Shown here: positions 34,501-43,472 of the stretch, one piece after another
Layout of the letters: each line of letters begins with the position of its first letter
Numbering within the stretch: the stretch's first letter is position 1
Source of the DNA: Oscillospiraceae bacterium
Lineage (GTDB): Bacteria; Bacillota; Clostridia; Oscillospirales; Acutalibacteraceae
DNA: 64,000 bases
Reading direction: 5' to 3'
Assembly: GCA_015066205.1 (NCBI GenBank)
Contig: SVOV01000009.1
Location: forward strand, 1-64,000
The notes under the pieces: model-generated
The model's input: only the letters and a program-made list of their open reading frames with translations
The model's database searches: none
Told to the model about the DNA's origin: nothing
Made by a program: the position numbers and the translations under genes

Positions 34501-35155
34501 GGTAAAGGAAGACTTTACATCAGGCGACAATGATGTTGTTATCGCTTCCAATAATATGGACAGCATCAATGAAAGAAAGGCTGAGCTTGTTCCCGCCGCT
34601 CTCCGTCTTGTAAGAGAAGCAGGAATTCTTCCCTTCTTTGCAAAGTGTGATAAGGATCATACGGCTGCTGACCTTGAAACAGTTGTTATCTCCGGTACGG
34701 CAGCTACCTGTACCGAAGGCGGTAAGGAAGATGCATATGCTTGTGCTGACTGCGGTTATGTTGTTTCGGGCGGTGCAGAAACCGGTGCTCTCGGACATGA
34801 CTATATAGTTGATATAGTTGAAGCTACCTGCTCAAAGACAGGAACTAAGACAACAACCTGCTCAAGATGTGATTATGAAGCAACAGAAACACTTCCTCTT
34901 AAGAATCATTCCTTCGGTTCATGGACAGTAGCTGTTGCAGCCGGCTGTGATTCGGACGGTATTGAAAAGCGTGTCTGCAGCTGCGGTGCTTCCGAAGAAA
35001 GAGCAATTCCCGCAACAGGTCATAAGGATGCTGACGGAAATTATGTATGCGATACCTGCGGTACTGAGCTTCCTCAGCCCGAAAAGAGCTTCTTCGATAA
35101 GATAATTGACTTCTTTATGAGCATTATTGAATGGTTTAAGAATCTTTTCTCATAA
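31598..35155 (+). CDS. very large secreted protein with C-terminal Cys-pair repeats and amphipathic tail
   Basis: The 1185-residue product has a signal peptide (about 1-24, FSAFA-QDA). Residues 30-1010 are acidic and helical, with recurring units such as NDAGLQEMLKNVGVDAEALL and AVTDYALGECIPVLNEKLGC and no motif I recognise. Residues about 1020-1160 contain CxxC-type repeats of the kind ATCTEGGKEDAYACADCGY...GALGHDY, common in surface proteins of gut Firmicutes. The last 22 residues are an aromatic amphipathic helix (IIDFFMSIIEWFKNLF). An AAAAGGAGG site precedes the ATG. Function unknown; surface attachment or adhesion is inference. Codons are biased to those of highly expressed genes. Confidence 0.85.
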   Translation: MKKTLAIILSAIMIFCLVPFSAFAQDAAYDRASVASDDKSYIASLKEEQMAAVILDWVDRQIAAVTEDFENFEIDVMGTTIALEIPEIKGVDDIVKYADHLAKLEGDFANLDVTNLKTLTRENGNLEFIYGVIQFMSDNSEVFGKVFHWEEGKVFDYGKVGEYILGLDTTVEENKKIVDFYNNYLIGNDIQEKFIAEIAKEMNYTVPTDENGERAETFDEIISNGILEWFSGICEKAGILSVDGIAALKAYDLRTTDIYTLVENFVGLVQSDNQIKIDTYYNYILDTVVRTMLKAMLGYTAELGEVAEVPAAFTEVYKDLTLLEEISGGTVNFKDGDNYYQITVAGGAVTAKTLTWKNTLEVNFEPPVVGVYTGATDEADAVIGGYDCDLVQNYNPNQDYAMTIYSSYADQINSQLGEMPEGLTATVTAEAIPEAITALMTADNAKAMKELFAVKVDMGEKNLLSQVITFSQIAELAEKKALEEAQKMGKAMIGTQVSGITVKELQINGISIDLAYNGYATEDEFICQITSKASADVKLVGSMEVMGTIMDVPVDLPGFDVSSYINNPVATIVLDNLSGFDGIEIAAQLPDFLDTDFVIDEGLLDIAGNYDAYNGAVGQVNRILVALTDMLLSDAGEEKLALTEGGNEYLTDNMQKICDTVNEMMAMAEKVMNDAGLQEMLKNVGVDAEALLSGIDLGILYKIDFSSVEALYTSAINLVLDVIDNGENEIIKAVHTAVDGLGTLDAMAVAVTDYALGECIPVLNEKLGCTLTVPAKTDAKVVSDGEAKDIIMTKLVDTAYEAVTWGVDEFLNDTVNGLLAKVELELPEVNFVFGVEKGNTWAETLTAMVNRVYQLADGIVIACDNEYTDTFDKISAVANALLPLGSLASNCKSESFAFDVNTVLGFMFDDALAGDFEGFLRLFETAEKTEDVAAGVPVTKALINASEHIVDAIFPGTVVADNYEASLTVKEDFTSGDNDVVIASNNMDSINERKAELVPAALRLVREAGILPFFAKCDKDHTAADLETVVISGTAATCTEGGKEDAYACADCGYVVSGGAETGALGHDYIVDIVEATCSKTGTKTTTCSRCDYEATETLPLKNHSFGSWTVAVAAGCDSDGIEKRVCSCGASEERAIPATGHKDADGNYVCDTCGTELPQPEKSFFDKIIDFFMSIIEWFKNLFS

Positions 35156-35179
35156 ATCTACTTCCTATCGTATCCCATT

Positions 35180-35220
35180 AAGCATAAGACCGCTCCGAAA
35201 GGGGCGGCCTTATGCTTTTA
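35180..35220 (+). terminator. terminator of the large secreted protein gene
   Basis: AAGCATAAG (35180-35188) pairs with CTTATGCTT (35209-35217), with CCGC/GCGG and a GAAA loop inside, followed by T residues. Confidence 0.85.
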
Positions 35221-35313
35221 TACTCGTCTTGTGAGAGATTTCACTTATATCAAAAAAACACCGTTTTGCCCCAATACCCGGTGTCGGGGGGGGGAAAGCA
35301 GAATGCTTTTTTG

Positions 35314-35350
35314 CAAAAAAATCCGCTTCCCGATAAAAGGGAAGCGGAAA
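35314..35350 (-). terminator. terminator of the patatin gene
   Basis: CCGCTTCCC (35323-35331) pairs with GGGAAGCGG (35339-35347); seven T follow on the minus strand (35315-35321). A run of nine G lies nearby at 35286-35294. Confidence 0.88.
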
Positions 35351-35361
35351 GCTATATGGGG

Positions 35362-36198
35362 CTATCCCATAAAATCAATTATTGCCTCGGCCTTGGAATA
35401 GCCGTTTTTGTATAGATTTTCTATTTTTTCGGTGTCCTTTGTGAGAGTCTTAAGACCTGAACAATCGTCGGGAGCTATTATAAGAGCCTTGCCCTCTTTT
35501 TCCATATGCTTTGCAATTTCAACTCCCACATTATATCTCTGATAACGGGTTTCAAGAGCAGAAGCAAGAAGAGGGTAGCGGTGTCTTAAAAGGGCGGCAG
35601 CCTTTTTATCCACCCCTGCTTCTCTTATTTCATCTGCGGGACGGGTGAGTATCAGTATGATTCTTTCACAGCCGTCAAAAAGCGCTTTTCTCACGGGAAC
35701 GGGATCGGATGCACCGCCGTCAAAGCAGGGAATACCGTCCATATATACGGGCTTGCAAACTGCGGGAAGACAGGACGATGCCATAAGGACTGTATAATCA
35801 TCCTTCTTATAGGCTTCCTTCGGGAAATAAATAGGCTTTCCCGTTTCGGCATCCGTAGCAACCGTAAGAAATGTTCCGTCAAAGCTTTGCATTTTTTCAA
35901 AGTTCAGAGGGTTCTCACCGTCGGAATTTGATAAAACACCGTAAACATACCTGAGATCAAGATATGAGCCTCCGTGAAGCACATTTGAAAAGCTCATATA
36001 TTCGGGACGAAGAGCATATTCGGTATAGAACAGAAGATTTCTGCCTTTCTGACCTCCGAGAAATGATGCGACATTTGCCGCGCCTGCCGAAACTCCGATT
36101 ATATATCTGAAGCTTATTTTTTCATCAAGGAGTCTGTCAAAAACGCCTGTGCCGAAAGCACCGCGAAGTCCGCCTCCGATATCAATTATTCCGGTCAT
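35362..36198 (-). CDS. patatin-like phospholipase
   Basis: A 278-residue cytoplasmic lipid acyl hydrolase. The oxyanion-hole loop is DIGGGLRGAFGTG (6-18), the nucleophile elbow GVSAGA contains Ser37, and the catalytic Asp is in CFDGGASDP (about 172). This is the Ser-Asp dyad of the RssA/YjjU group. Its ATG overlaps the stop of the upstream transporter gene by 4 bp, so they form an operon; the functional link is not obvious. Confidence 0.92.
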   Translation of the reverse strand: MTGIIDIGGGLRGAFGTGVFDRLLDEKISFRYIIGVSAGAANVASFLGGQKGRNLLFYTEYALRPEYMSFSNVLHGGSYLDLRYVYGVLSNSDGENPLNFEKMQSFDGTFLTVATDAETGKPIYFPKEAYKKDDYTVLMASSCLPAVCKPVYMDGIPCFDGGASDPVPVRKALFDGCERIILILTRPADEIREAGVDKKAAALLRHRYPLLASALETRYQRYNVGVEIAKHMEKEGKALIIAPDDCSGLKTLTKDTEKIENLYKNGYSKAEAIIDFMG

Positions 36199-37802
36199 CT
36201 TTCAAAAGTGTATCTTTCTTTATCGGGTGTGATTATGGGAGAATACTGACCTATCCACATTTCGTCCCATTTCATTCCTGCGATTTTTTCAAGGCGCTTC
36301 TTGTTTTCTTCTGTTATTGTGACAGAGCCTTTTTCGTGCTTTTCCCTGATTACTCTCTGAATCTCCTCGTGGTCATTCTTTGTCATAGAGAAGCTCTTGA
36401 TAAGAATGAGAGTGATAAGACCGAAAACTATAGGCATAATTGAGAAATTAAGACGGAGTCCGAAAATAGTTCTTGCTGTCTGCTCAAAGGGCTTTTTCTT
36501 GTTTACATCATAACCGAAGAACTTAAGCGAGAAGCCAAGTATTCCCGTCATAAAGGAGCTTATGGTCTTTGACACAAAGCTCTTGAAGGTGCCGATAACG
36601 CCCTCTCTTCGTCTTCCCGTGATAAGCTCGTCCACATCCGTTATGTCAGGCTGGATGGTCTCAAGCACGAAGCCGGGGCCCGAGAAGCCGAAATTATAGA
36701 GAATTGCGGCAAGATAAAGGAAGAATACGGGAGTCTTTTCCGTTATGAATGCATTGATTCCCAGTCCCAGAAGCATTATGGGAGTAAGCATAAGTCCCGA
36801 TCTTCTCTTATCGAAGAAGCGGGTAAGGAAATAAATAAAGGGAGAGCCCGCAAATTCAGCCGCACCCGCAATGGTGGTAAGAAGATTGAAATGGCTGTAT
36901 TTGTCTGCAATGCTTATGATAAAATACTGATCCGAATAGCTGTAGAAGCTTGCACGGAAAGAATTGAATATGCTTATGAGAAAATACTGTCTGAAGGAAC
37001 GGTTCCTGAAAACCATATAATATTCATTGAAAAGATATTTCCAATTTATGGGTTCATTTTTAAGGTTGAGGGATGAGGGCTCCGGACAGGTGAAAAATGA
37101 GAGCACTGGCGACCATACGAACCATACCGCAAGAACGATACCGCAGATAAGATATTTTCCTCTGTCAGCGGGGGAGGGGTCAGGAAGATCAAAGCCGCCC
37201 AGAGACAGTCCCATAAATACGAATGAGATTATCTGGCCCACGCTGTTGAACATATATTCCACCATTTTATACTGAGTTCTTCTGAAATAATCGGGCTCTA
37301 TGGTGGGAAGCATTGCAACATGGGGAACGCTCATCATTGTAAAGGATGTTGAATAAATGAATGAAGTTACAAGATAATATATGAAATTGAAGGTCATATT
37401 GCCCATTGATGAAATGCCGAATGAGCACCATTTCATTATATAAGCAAAGAAGAAGGGAATCGCACCGATAAGAACATAAAGTCTGTGCTTACCGTATTTT
37501 GAACGGGTGCGGTCGGTAATAAGCCCCATAGCAACATCGGATACGGCATCAATAATACCGTTTATCATGCTGATAGTACCGGTGATATGCGTCGGCATCT
37601 TTTCAACGAAGCTTAAATACTGCTGATGGTAAAGGTTGATGGGATACCACGCACCGCCGAGTGTGATATTGGCACAGGTATAGCTTGCCATAGGCTTTAT
37701 ATATTCTCCGAAATTACCCTCGATGCCCGCCGCATTTTTCAGCGAATCGATAACGGAGGACGGCTTTTTCTGCGGAATCTCCGTGTTAGCTTTTCTGCCC
37801 AT
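36195..37802 (-). CDS. GPH-family (MFS_2) sugar:cation symporter
   Basis: A 535-residue, 12-helix transporter of the glycoside-pentoside-hexuronide family. Family signs are the early AVSDVAMGLITDRTRSKYGK loop (D-x-x-x-G-x-x-x-D-R-T-x-S-K-G-K type) and the long central cytoplasmic loop before KYLFNEYYMVFRNRSFRQY. A cytoplasmic tail of about 55 charged residues follows helix 12. ATG 37802 has AGAGGT at the right distance; a TTG eight codons earlier does not. It probably imports an oligosaccharide or hexuronide; the substrate cannot be read. Confidence 0.87.
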   Translation of the reverse strand: MGRKANTEIPQKKPSSVIDSLKNAAGIEGNFGEYIKPMASYTCANITLGGAWYPINLYHQQYLSFVEKMPTHITGTISMINGIIDAVSDVAMGLITDRTRSKYGKHRLYVLIGAIPFFFAYIMKWCSFGISSMGNMTFNFIYYLVTSFIYSTSFTMMSVPHVAMLPTIEPDYFRRTQYKMVEYMFNSVGQIISFVFMGLSLGGFDLPDPSPADRGKYLICGIVLAVWFVWSPVLSFFTCPEPSSLNLKNEPINWKYLFNEYYMVFRNRSFRQYFLISIFNSFRASFYSYSDQYFIISIADKYSHFNLLTTIAGAAEFAGSPFIYFLTRFFDKRRSGLMLTPIMLLGLGINAFITEKTPVFFLYLAAILYNFGFSGPGFVLETIQPDITDVDELITGRRREGVIGTFKSFVSKTISSFMTGILGFSLKFFGYDVNKKKPFEQTARTIFGLRLNFSIMPIVFGLITLILIKSFSMTKNDHEEIQRVIREKHEKGSVTITEENKKRLEKIAGMKWDEMWIGQYSPIITPDKERYTFER

Positions 37803-37929
37803 AAATAATCTACCTCTTTTGTGCAAAATATTGTAACTTTCAAGAATTATACCATTATTATAGTAATAATGTCAAACAAATTATAATAATATTTGTTGAA
37901 AAATTCTGTTGAAAAAGACAAAAACCGTA

Positions 37930-37958
37930 TTGCAATAATTGGGTGGTTATGATATAAT
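37930..37958 (+). promoter_or_regulatory. promoter of the EF-G-like gene
   Basis: TTGCAA (37930-37935), 17-bp spacer, TATAAT (37953-37958). Confidence 0.8.
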
Positions 37959-38027
37959 TTCCCTTGTACTCTTTTGGGAATTTGTTGTTTTTCACCATAT
38001 TCCTCACATTTTTAGGAGGTAACTACT

Positions 38028-40097
38028 TTGAAACTTTATAATGCTAACGACATCAGAAACGTCTGTATCGCCGGTCACGGCGGCAGAGGTAAGACCACTC
38101 TTGCAGAGGCTATGCTTTACATTGCAGGTGCATCAGACCGCTTCGGTAAGGTAGCCGACGGTAACACCGTAATGGACTTCGACGCTGAAGAAAAGCGCCG
38201 TCATAATTCAGTATCTTCCGCTGTCTGCCCTCTCGAGTGGCGCGACAGAAAAATCAATATAATTGACACTCCCGGTCTTTTTGACTTTGCAACAGGCGTT
38301 ACAGAAGGTATAAGAGCTGCAGAAACAGTTCTTATCGTAACAAAATCAGGCTCAGGCGTAGGCGTAGGTGCTGAAAAGGCATATAAGGCTGCAACGCAGA
38401 GAAATATGTCCAAGTTCATAATCGTTTCCGGCTGTGATGCTGAAAACGCCAATTTCTACAAAACCGTAGATGCTTTCCAGGAAGCATTCGGAACTCAGGT
38501 TTGTCCTGTTGTTGTTCCTTATGTTGAGGGCGACAAGGTTGTAAGCTATGTGAATTTCCTTCAGAATAAGGCATTTGCATATAAGGACGGTAAGGCTACA
38601 GAGGTTGATATGCCTTCAACTGACAGAATTGAAGAGCTTCACGCTGCATTTACCGAATCAGTTGCATCCGCTGATGACGAGCTTATGATGAAATTCTTTG
38701 ACGGCGAAGAATTTACTCATGATGAGATAGTTTTCGGTCTTTCAAAGGGTGTTCTTGACGGTACTGTAATGCCTATGTATGCTTGTTCTGCATATACACT
38801 TGAAGCTATAGACCTTGTTCTTAACGGTATTACCAAGATGGCTCCCGCTCCCACACAGTTCAAGGAAACAGCAACTGATGCTGACGGTAATGAAATCGAG
38901 CTTGAATGTGACGAGAACGGACCTCTTGCCGCAATGTGCTTTAAGACAGTTGCCGACCCCTTTGTAGGTAAGATGACATATGTTAAGGTTGCTTCCGGTA
39001 AGATAGACGGAAACACACCCTGCTATACTCCCAGAACAGCTGCTTCTCAGAGAATGGGTAAGCTTATTATCCCCAAGGGCGGTAAGACAGAGGACACATC
39101 TGTAATTACAGCCGGTGACATCGCTGTTATCACAAAGCTTGACGGTATCAAAACAGGTGATACTATCTGTTCGGAAAAGACTCCTCTTTCTCTTAAAGCT
39201 CCCGAATTCCCCGCTCCCTGTCTTTCAATGGCAGTTATTGTTAAGAAGAAGGGTGAAGAAGAGAAGGTTGCCGCAGGTCTTAAGAAGCTTTCTCACGAGG
39301 ATCCCGCTATCAGATTCTATACAAATGAAGAAACAAGAGAGCAGATACTTGCAGGTCTCGGTGAACAGCATCTTGATCTTATCGTAACAAAGCTCAAGAC
39401 AAAGTTCGGCGTTGAGGTCGATCTTCAGATTCCCAGAGTTGCTTACAGAGAAACAATTTCAAAGAAAGTTGAAATCCACGGAAGACATAAGAAGCAGTCC
39501 GGCGGCCACGGTCAGTTCGGTGATGTATGGATTCGTTTTGAACCCTGTGATGAGCTTGATCTCGTATTTGGTGAAGAGGTTGTCGGCGGCTCTGTTCCCA
39601 AGAACTTCTTCCCCGCAGTTGAAAAGGGTCTTCGTGAAAGTGTTAAGCGCGGTATCGTTGCAGGCTATCCCGTAGTTAACATCAAGGCCACACTTTATGA
39701 CGGCTCTTACCATCCCGTTGACTCTTCCGAAATGGCATTCAAGACTGCTGCTTCTCTTGCATTCAAGCAGCTTAAGGATACAGCAGGTCCCGCAATTCTT
39801 GAGCCCATCGGTGCCCTCAAGGCTTATATGCCCGATGATAATCTCGGTGATATAATGGGTGACATCACAAAGCGTCGCGGCAGAGTGCTCGGTATGGGCC
39901 CCGCAGACGAACCCAAGATGCAGCTCCTTGAAGCAGAGGTTCCCATGGCTGAAATGGGCGATTTCTCAACAACTCTTCGTTCCGTAACAGCAGGCAGAGG
40001 CTATTTCTCACTTGAATTTGCAAGATATGAAAGAGCTCCTCAGGAAGTTGCTGCAAAGGTTATTTCAGAATCCACAATGGAAGACGACGACGAATAA
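38028..40097 (+). CDS. elongation factor G-like GTPase with altered G4 motif
   Basis: A 689-residue protein with the five-domain plan of EF-G. Domain I has GHGGRGKTTLAEAML (G1), a short switch I with RRHNSVSSAVCPLEW and IDTPGLFDF (G3). Where translational GTPases have N-K-x-D, this protein has IIVSGCDAENANF (Ser134-Gly135-Cys136-Asp137). Domains II-V are complete, with GGHGQFGDVWIRFEP (domain IV start), YPVVNIKATLYDGSYHPVDS and RRGRVLGM. Related EF-G2 proteins (FusB/tetracycline-protection-like or idle EF-G) are found beside canonical fusA; no rpsL/rpsG neighbours are here, so this is not the main EF-G. AGGAGG precedes the start; in the sequence the first codon is TTG-adjacent and read as ATG-equivalent at 38028. 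Confidence 0.87.
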   Translation: MKLYNANDIRNVCIAGHGGRGKTTLAEAMLYIAGASDRFGKVADGNTVMDFDAEEKRRHNSVSSAVCPLEWRDRKINIIDTPGLFDFATGVTEGIRAAETVLIVTKSGSGVGVGAEKAYKAATQRNMSKFIIVSGCDAENANFYKTVDAFQEAFGTQVCPVVVPYVEGDKVVSYVNFLQNKAFAYKDGKATEVDMPSTDRIEELHAAFTESVASADDELMMKFFDGEEFTHDEIVFGLSKGVLDGTVMPMYACSAYTLEAIDLVLNGITKMAPAPTQFKETATDADGNEIELECDENGPLAAMCFKTVADPFVGKMTYVKVASGKIDGNTPCYTPRTAASQRMGKLIIPKGGKTEDTSVITAGDIAVITKLDGIKTGDTICSEKTPLSLKAPEFPAPCLSMAVIVKKKGEEEKVAAGLKKLSHEDPAIRFYTNEETREQILAGLGEQHLDLIVTKLKTKFGVEVDLQIPRVAYRETISKKVEIHGRHKKQSGGHGQFGDVWIRFEPCDELDLVFGEEVVGGSVPKNFFPAVEKGLRESVKRGIVAGYPVVNIKATLYDGSYHPVDSSEMAFKTAASLAFKQLKDTAGPAILEPIGALKAYMPDDNLGDIMGDITKRRGRVLGMGPADEPKMQLLEAEVPMAEMGDFSTTLRSVTAGRGYFSLEFARYERAPQEVAAKVISESTMEDDDE

Positions 40098-40105
40098 GCT
40101 TTTTT

Positions 40106-40136
40106 ACCCGTTCCTGCAAAAGGAACGGGTATTTTT
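40106..40136 (+). terminator. terminator of the EF-G-like gene
   Basis: ACCCGTTCCT (40106-40115) pairs with AGGAACGGGT (40121-40130), followed by ATTTTT. Confidence 0.92.
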
Positions 40137-40237
40137 GCTTTTTGCAACAAGGCTCATTAAAATGAAATACTGAGAAAACTGTTATATATAGATAATATTT
40201 CAGTTTTTTTGCGGTTTATTTTCTATATGTTGTGTTG

Positions 40238-40266
40238 TTGACTTGTGCGAAATTTTATTGTATAAT
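40238..40266 (+). promoter_or_regulatory. pflB promoter
   Basis: TTGACT (40238-40243), 17-bp spacer, TATAAT (40261-40266). Transcription should start about 40273, just before the riboswitch. The stretch 40137-40235 shows nothing else. Confidence 0.9.
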
Positions 40267-40280
40267 ACATATAGATTTTT

Positions 40281-40349
40281 ACATGACTGACGGATTTCGC
40301 GGTGTACCGCGGTGGAGTGTAAAAATTTTATTGCCGACCGTCTGGGCAC
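40281..40349 (+). ncRNA. ZTP/ZMP riboswitch (pfl motif)
   Basis: The RNA senses ZMP/ZTP, which accumulate when 10-formyl-tetrahydrofolate is low. The sequence has the conserved 5' core ACATGACTGACGG (compare the family GACUGGCG), a CGCGG/CCGCG hairpin (40298-40312), a GGTGGAGTGT return strand, a 17-base A/T-rich linker, and the diagnostic 3' element CCGTCTGGGCA (40338-40348). GACGG at 40288-40292 can pair with CCGTC at 40338-40342 as the pseudoknot. The GGGCA of the 3' element is also the 5' arm of the terminator that follows, so ligand binding and termination exclude each other: ligand should switch pflB on. Confidence 0.92.
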
Positions 40350-40390
40350 AATCAGCTTGTGAAATCTGATTGTGTCCCTTTTTTCTTTTT
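40344..40390 (+). terminator. riboswitch-controlled terminator
   Basis: GGGCACAATCAG (40344-40355) pairs with CTGATTGTGTCCC (40366-40378) with one bulged base, followed by T-runs. It overlaps the riboswitch 3' element by five bases. Confidence 0.92.
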
Positions 40391-40449
40391 ATGGAAAAAG
40401 GGATAACCGTAAAAAACGGTGAGAATTCGATCAAAAGGAGAGAGCAAAA

Positions 40450-42681
40450 ATGAAACACGAAAACTGGCTCGGATTCAATGCGGGTAGCTGGCAGGATGAG
40501 ATCAATGTCAGGAATTTTATTCAGGTTAATTATAAAGAATATAAAGGCGACGACAGCTTTCTTTCGGGAGCCACTAAGAGAACCGATGAGCTTATGGCAA
40601 AGGTTCAGGAGCTTTTCAAGAAAGAAAGAAAAAACGGAGGTGTGCTTGATGTTGATACGGAAAAGGTATCATCACTTCTGAGCTATCTTCCGGGATATAT
40701 TGATAAGGATAAAGAGCTTATAGTCGGTATGCAGACAGACAGCCCGCTTAAAAGAGGGGTTAATCCCTTCGGCGGAATCAGAATGGCAAGACAGGCCTGC
40801 GCTGCTTACGGCTACAGGCTCAGTGACAGAGTTGAGGATGAATTCCGTTTCAGAACAACTCATAATGACGGTGTTTTCAGGGCTTATACCGATGAAATGC
40901 GTCTTGCGAGAAAAAGCCATATTATAACAGGTCTTCCCGATGCATACGGCAGAGGCAGAATTATAGGCGACTACAGAAGAGTTGCTCTTTACGGTATAAA
41001 TAAGCTTATGGAAGAAAAGGTAAAGGACAAAAAAGCCCTTGCGAATAAGCCCTTTACTCCCGAAAACATCCGTTTATCCGAAGAGCTTTTCCGTCAGATA
41101 ACCTTCCTCGGCTATCTTAAGGAAATGGCAGGTCTTTACGGCTTTGATATAAGTGAGCCCGCAAAGGATGCAAGGGAAGCAATTCAGTGGACATATTTTG
41201 CGTATCTCGGTGCCATCAAGGAGCAGAACGGAGCTGCAATGAGCCTCGGAAGAGTAAGCACCTTCTTTGATATCTATATTGAAAGAGATATGGAAAGAGG
41301 TATTCTTACGGAAGAGGGTGCACAGGAGCTTATGGACGATTTTGTTATGAAGCTCCGTATTGCAAGACATCTGAGAACTCCCGAATATAATGAGCTTTTC
41401 GGCGGAGATCCTATGTGGATAACCGAAAGCATCGGCGGAATGGGCTGTGACGGCAGAACTCTTGTCACAAAGAACTGCTTCAGAATGCTCAATACCCTTT
41501 ATACCCTCGGAAGCTCCTCCGAGCCTAATCTTACAATTCTCTGGTCAAATGACCTCCCCGAGAATTTCAAGAAATTCTGTGCAAAGGTATCCTGTGATAC
41601 AGATTCCATTCAGTATGAAAATGACGATATAATGCGTCCTCACCACGGTGATGACTATGCCATTGCCTGCTGTGTTTCCGCTATGGAGCTCGGCAAGGAA
41701 ATGCAGTTCTTCGGAGCCCGCTGTAATCTTGCAAAGCTTCTTCTTGTTGCCATAAACGGCGGCTTTGATACCACCAGCGGAATTCATATCGGACCTCAGA
41801 TGCCCGTTATGGACGCTGAGACCCTCGATTTCGACGAGGTAATGGAAAGATATAACATCTATATTGAATGGCTCAGTGCTCTTTATGTCAATACAATGAA
41901 TGTCATTCATTACATGCACGATAAATATGCCTATGAAAAAACACAGATGGCTCTTCACGATACCGAGGTCACACGCTTTATGGCTTTCGGTGTTGCAGGC
42001 TTTTCTGTTGTTGCAGATTCTCTCAGTGCAATAAAATATGCAAAGGTTCATCCCGTTAAGGATGAATTGGGATATATCACCGATTTTACTACCGAGGGCA
42101 GCTTCCCGAAATACGGAAACGATGATGACAGAGTTGATCTCATTGCCCGTGATATGGCACATAAGGTAATCACTCAGCTTCGTAAGACTCCCACCTACCG
42201 TAATGCCGTTCATACTCTTTCCGTGCTTACAATAACATCGAATGTTATGTACGGAAAACACACAGGAGCTACTCCTGACGGAAGAAAGGCGGGCACACCC
42301 TTTGCTCCCGGTGCAAACCCCATGCACAACCGTGAGGAAAACGGTGCCCTTGCTTCTCTTAATTCAGTTGCAAAGATAAGCTATGAGGACTGCCGTGACG
42401 GTATTTCAAATACCTTCTCTATCACTCCCGATGCACTCGGACACGACAGTGAGGACAGAATAAATAATCTTGTAAATATTCTTGACGGATACTTCAAGAA
42501 AAAGGCACATCATATAAATGTAAATGTTCTTAACCGTGAAACTCTTATAAAGGCTTATGAGGATCCCGAAGCCTACCCGAATCTTACAATAAGAGTATCA
42601 GGCTATGCCGTAAACTTCAATAAGCTTTCCCGCGAACAGCAGAGAGAGGTTATCAGCCGTACCTTCCATCACAGCTTATGA
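40450..42681 (+). CDS. pflB: formate C-acetyltransferase (pyruvate formate-lyase)
   Basis: Glycyl-radical enzyme that converts pyruvate and CoA to acetyl-CoA and formate in anaerobic fermentation. The 743 residues match PflB. The catalytic Cys pair is Cys407-Cys408 ([11 protein letters not shown]), and the radical glycine is Gly718 in RVSGYAVNF near the C-terminus. Other blocks are [19 protein letters not shown] and [11 protein letters not shown]. An AAAGGAG site precedes the ATG. It is controlled by the ZTP riboswitch and followed, with a 4-bp overlap, by its activase. Formate from this enzyme feeds formyl-folate synthesis, which explains the control. Confidence 0.98.
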   Translation: MKHENWLGFNAGSWQDEINVRNFIQVNYKEYKGDDSFLSGATKRTDELMAKVQELFKKERKNGGVLDVDTEKVSSLLSYLPGYIDKDKELIVGMQTDSPLKRGVNPFGGIRMARQACAAYGYRLSDRVEDEFRFRTTHNDGVFRAYTDEMRLARKSHIITGLPDAYGRGRIIGDYRRVALYGINKLMEEKVKDKKALANKPFTPENIRLSEELFRQITFLGYLKEMAGLYGFDISEPAKDAREAIQWTYFAYLGAIKEQNGAAMSLGRVSTFFDIYIERDMERGILTEEGAQELMDDFVMKLRIARHLRTPEYNELFGGDPMWITESIGGMGCDGRTLVTKNCFRMLNTLYTLGSSSEPNLTILWSNDLPENFKKFCAKVSCDTDSIQYENDDIMRPHHGDDYAIACCVSAMELGKEMQFFGARCNLAKLLLVAINGGFDTTSGIHIGPQMPVMDAETLDFDEVMERYNIYIEWLSALYVNTMNVIHYMHDKYAYEKTQMALHDTEVTRFMAFGVAGFSVVADSLSAIKYAKVHPVKDELGYITDFTTEGSFPKYGNDDDRVDLIARDMAHKVITQLRKTPTYRNAVHTLSVLTITSNVMYGKHTGATPDGRKAGTPFAPGANPMHNREENGALASLNSVAKISYEDCRDGISNTFSITPDALGHDSEDRINNLVNILDGYFKKKAHHINVNVLNRETLIKAYEDPEAYPNLTIRVSGYAVNFNKLSREQQREVISRTFHHSL

Positions 42682-43391
42682 TAATGGGCAGAATTCATTC
42701 ATTACAGAGCCTCGGCACGGTTGACGGCCCCGGTCTTCGCTTTGTGGTCTTTTTTCAGGGCTGCCCTCTCAGATGTAAATGCTGTCATAATCCCGACACC
42801 TGGAATATGTCGGGCGGAGAGGAATATTCGGCACAGGAAATTGTTCAAAAGGTCTTAAGATATAAGGATTATTTCGGAAAGGACGGAGGTATCACCCTTT
42901 CGGGCGGAGAACCTCTTATGCAGGCAGAATTTGCTCTTGAAATTTTTCGTCTTTGCCGTGAAAACGGAATTAACACCTGTCTTGATACCTCGGGCTGTGT
43001 CCTTGATGAAAAAGTAAAAGAGCTTCTGTCCTTTACTGACAGAGTGCTTCTTGATATCAAATACACCACTGAAGAGGAATACAGGGAAAATGTTGGCTGT
43101 TCAATGAAAAAGCCGATGGATTTTCTGGATTTTCTCGGAGAAAAGAATATCCCCGTAACTCTTCGGCAGGTTATCATCCCTACCGTCAATGACATTGCGG
43201 AAAATATTCAGAGATTAAGAGAAATTATAAGAAATAACCCCGTTATCGATAAGACGGAATTTCTCCCTTTCAGAAAAATATGTACGGTAAAATATGAGCA
43301 GATGGGAATTGAGTTTCCCTTTTCTCATATACCGGAAGCCGATATTGATGCGGTAAAAAAGCTTTATGAAATTATAGGAACAGCACCGTAA
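42678..43391 (+). CDS. pflA: pyruvate formate-lyase activating enzyme
   Basis: Radical SAM enzyme that installs the glycyl radical on PflB. The 237 residues contain [14 protein letters not shown] with the CX3CX2C cluster motif, then [14 protein letters not shown] and [21 protein letters not shown] and [11 protein letters not shown], as in PflA. Its ATG overlaps the pflB stop (ATGA). A second ATG two codons later is possible. Confidence 0.96.
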   Translation: MIMGRIHSLQSLGTVDGPGLRFVVFFQGCPLRCKCCHNPDTWNMSGGEEYSAQEIVQKVLRYKDYFGKDGGITLSGGEPLMQAEFALEIFRLCRENGINTCLDTSGCVLDEKVKELLSFTDRVLLDIKYTTEEEYRENVGCSMKKPMDFLDFLGEKNIPVTLRQVIIPTVNDIAENIQRLREIIRNNPVIDKTEFLPFRKICTVKYEQMGIEFPFSHIPEADIDAVKKLYEIIGTAP

Positions 43392-43413
43392 AGGGTGTTG
43401 TTCTCTTTTTCTG

Positions 43414-43442
43414 TTTACTTTTTTTTCTTGTTATATTATAAT
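43414..43442 (+). promoter_or_regulatory. promoter of the GH35 gene
   Basis: TTTACT (43414-43419), 17-bp spacer, TATAAT (43437-43442), 30 bp before the start. Confidence 0.72.
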
Positions 43443-43472
43443 TGTTTTATCAAGAGAAAAAGGGGAGCCTCT

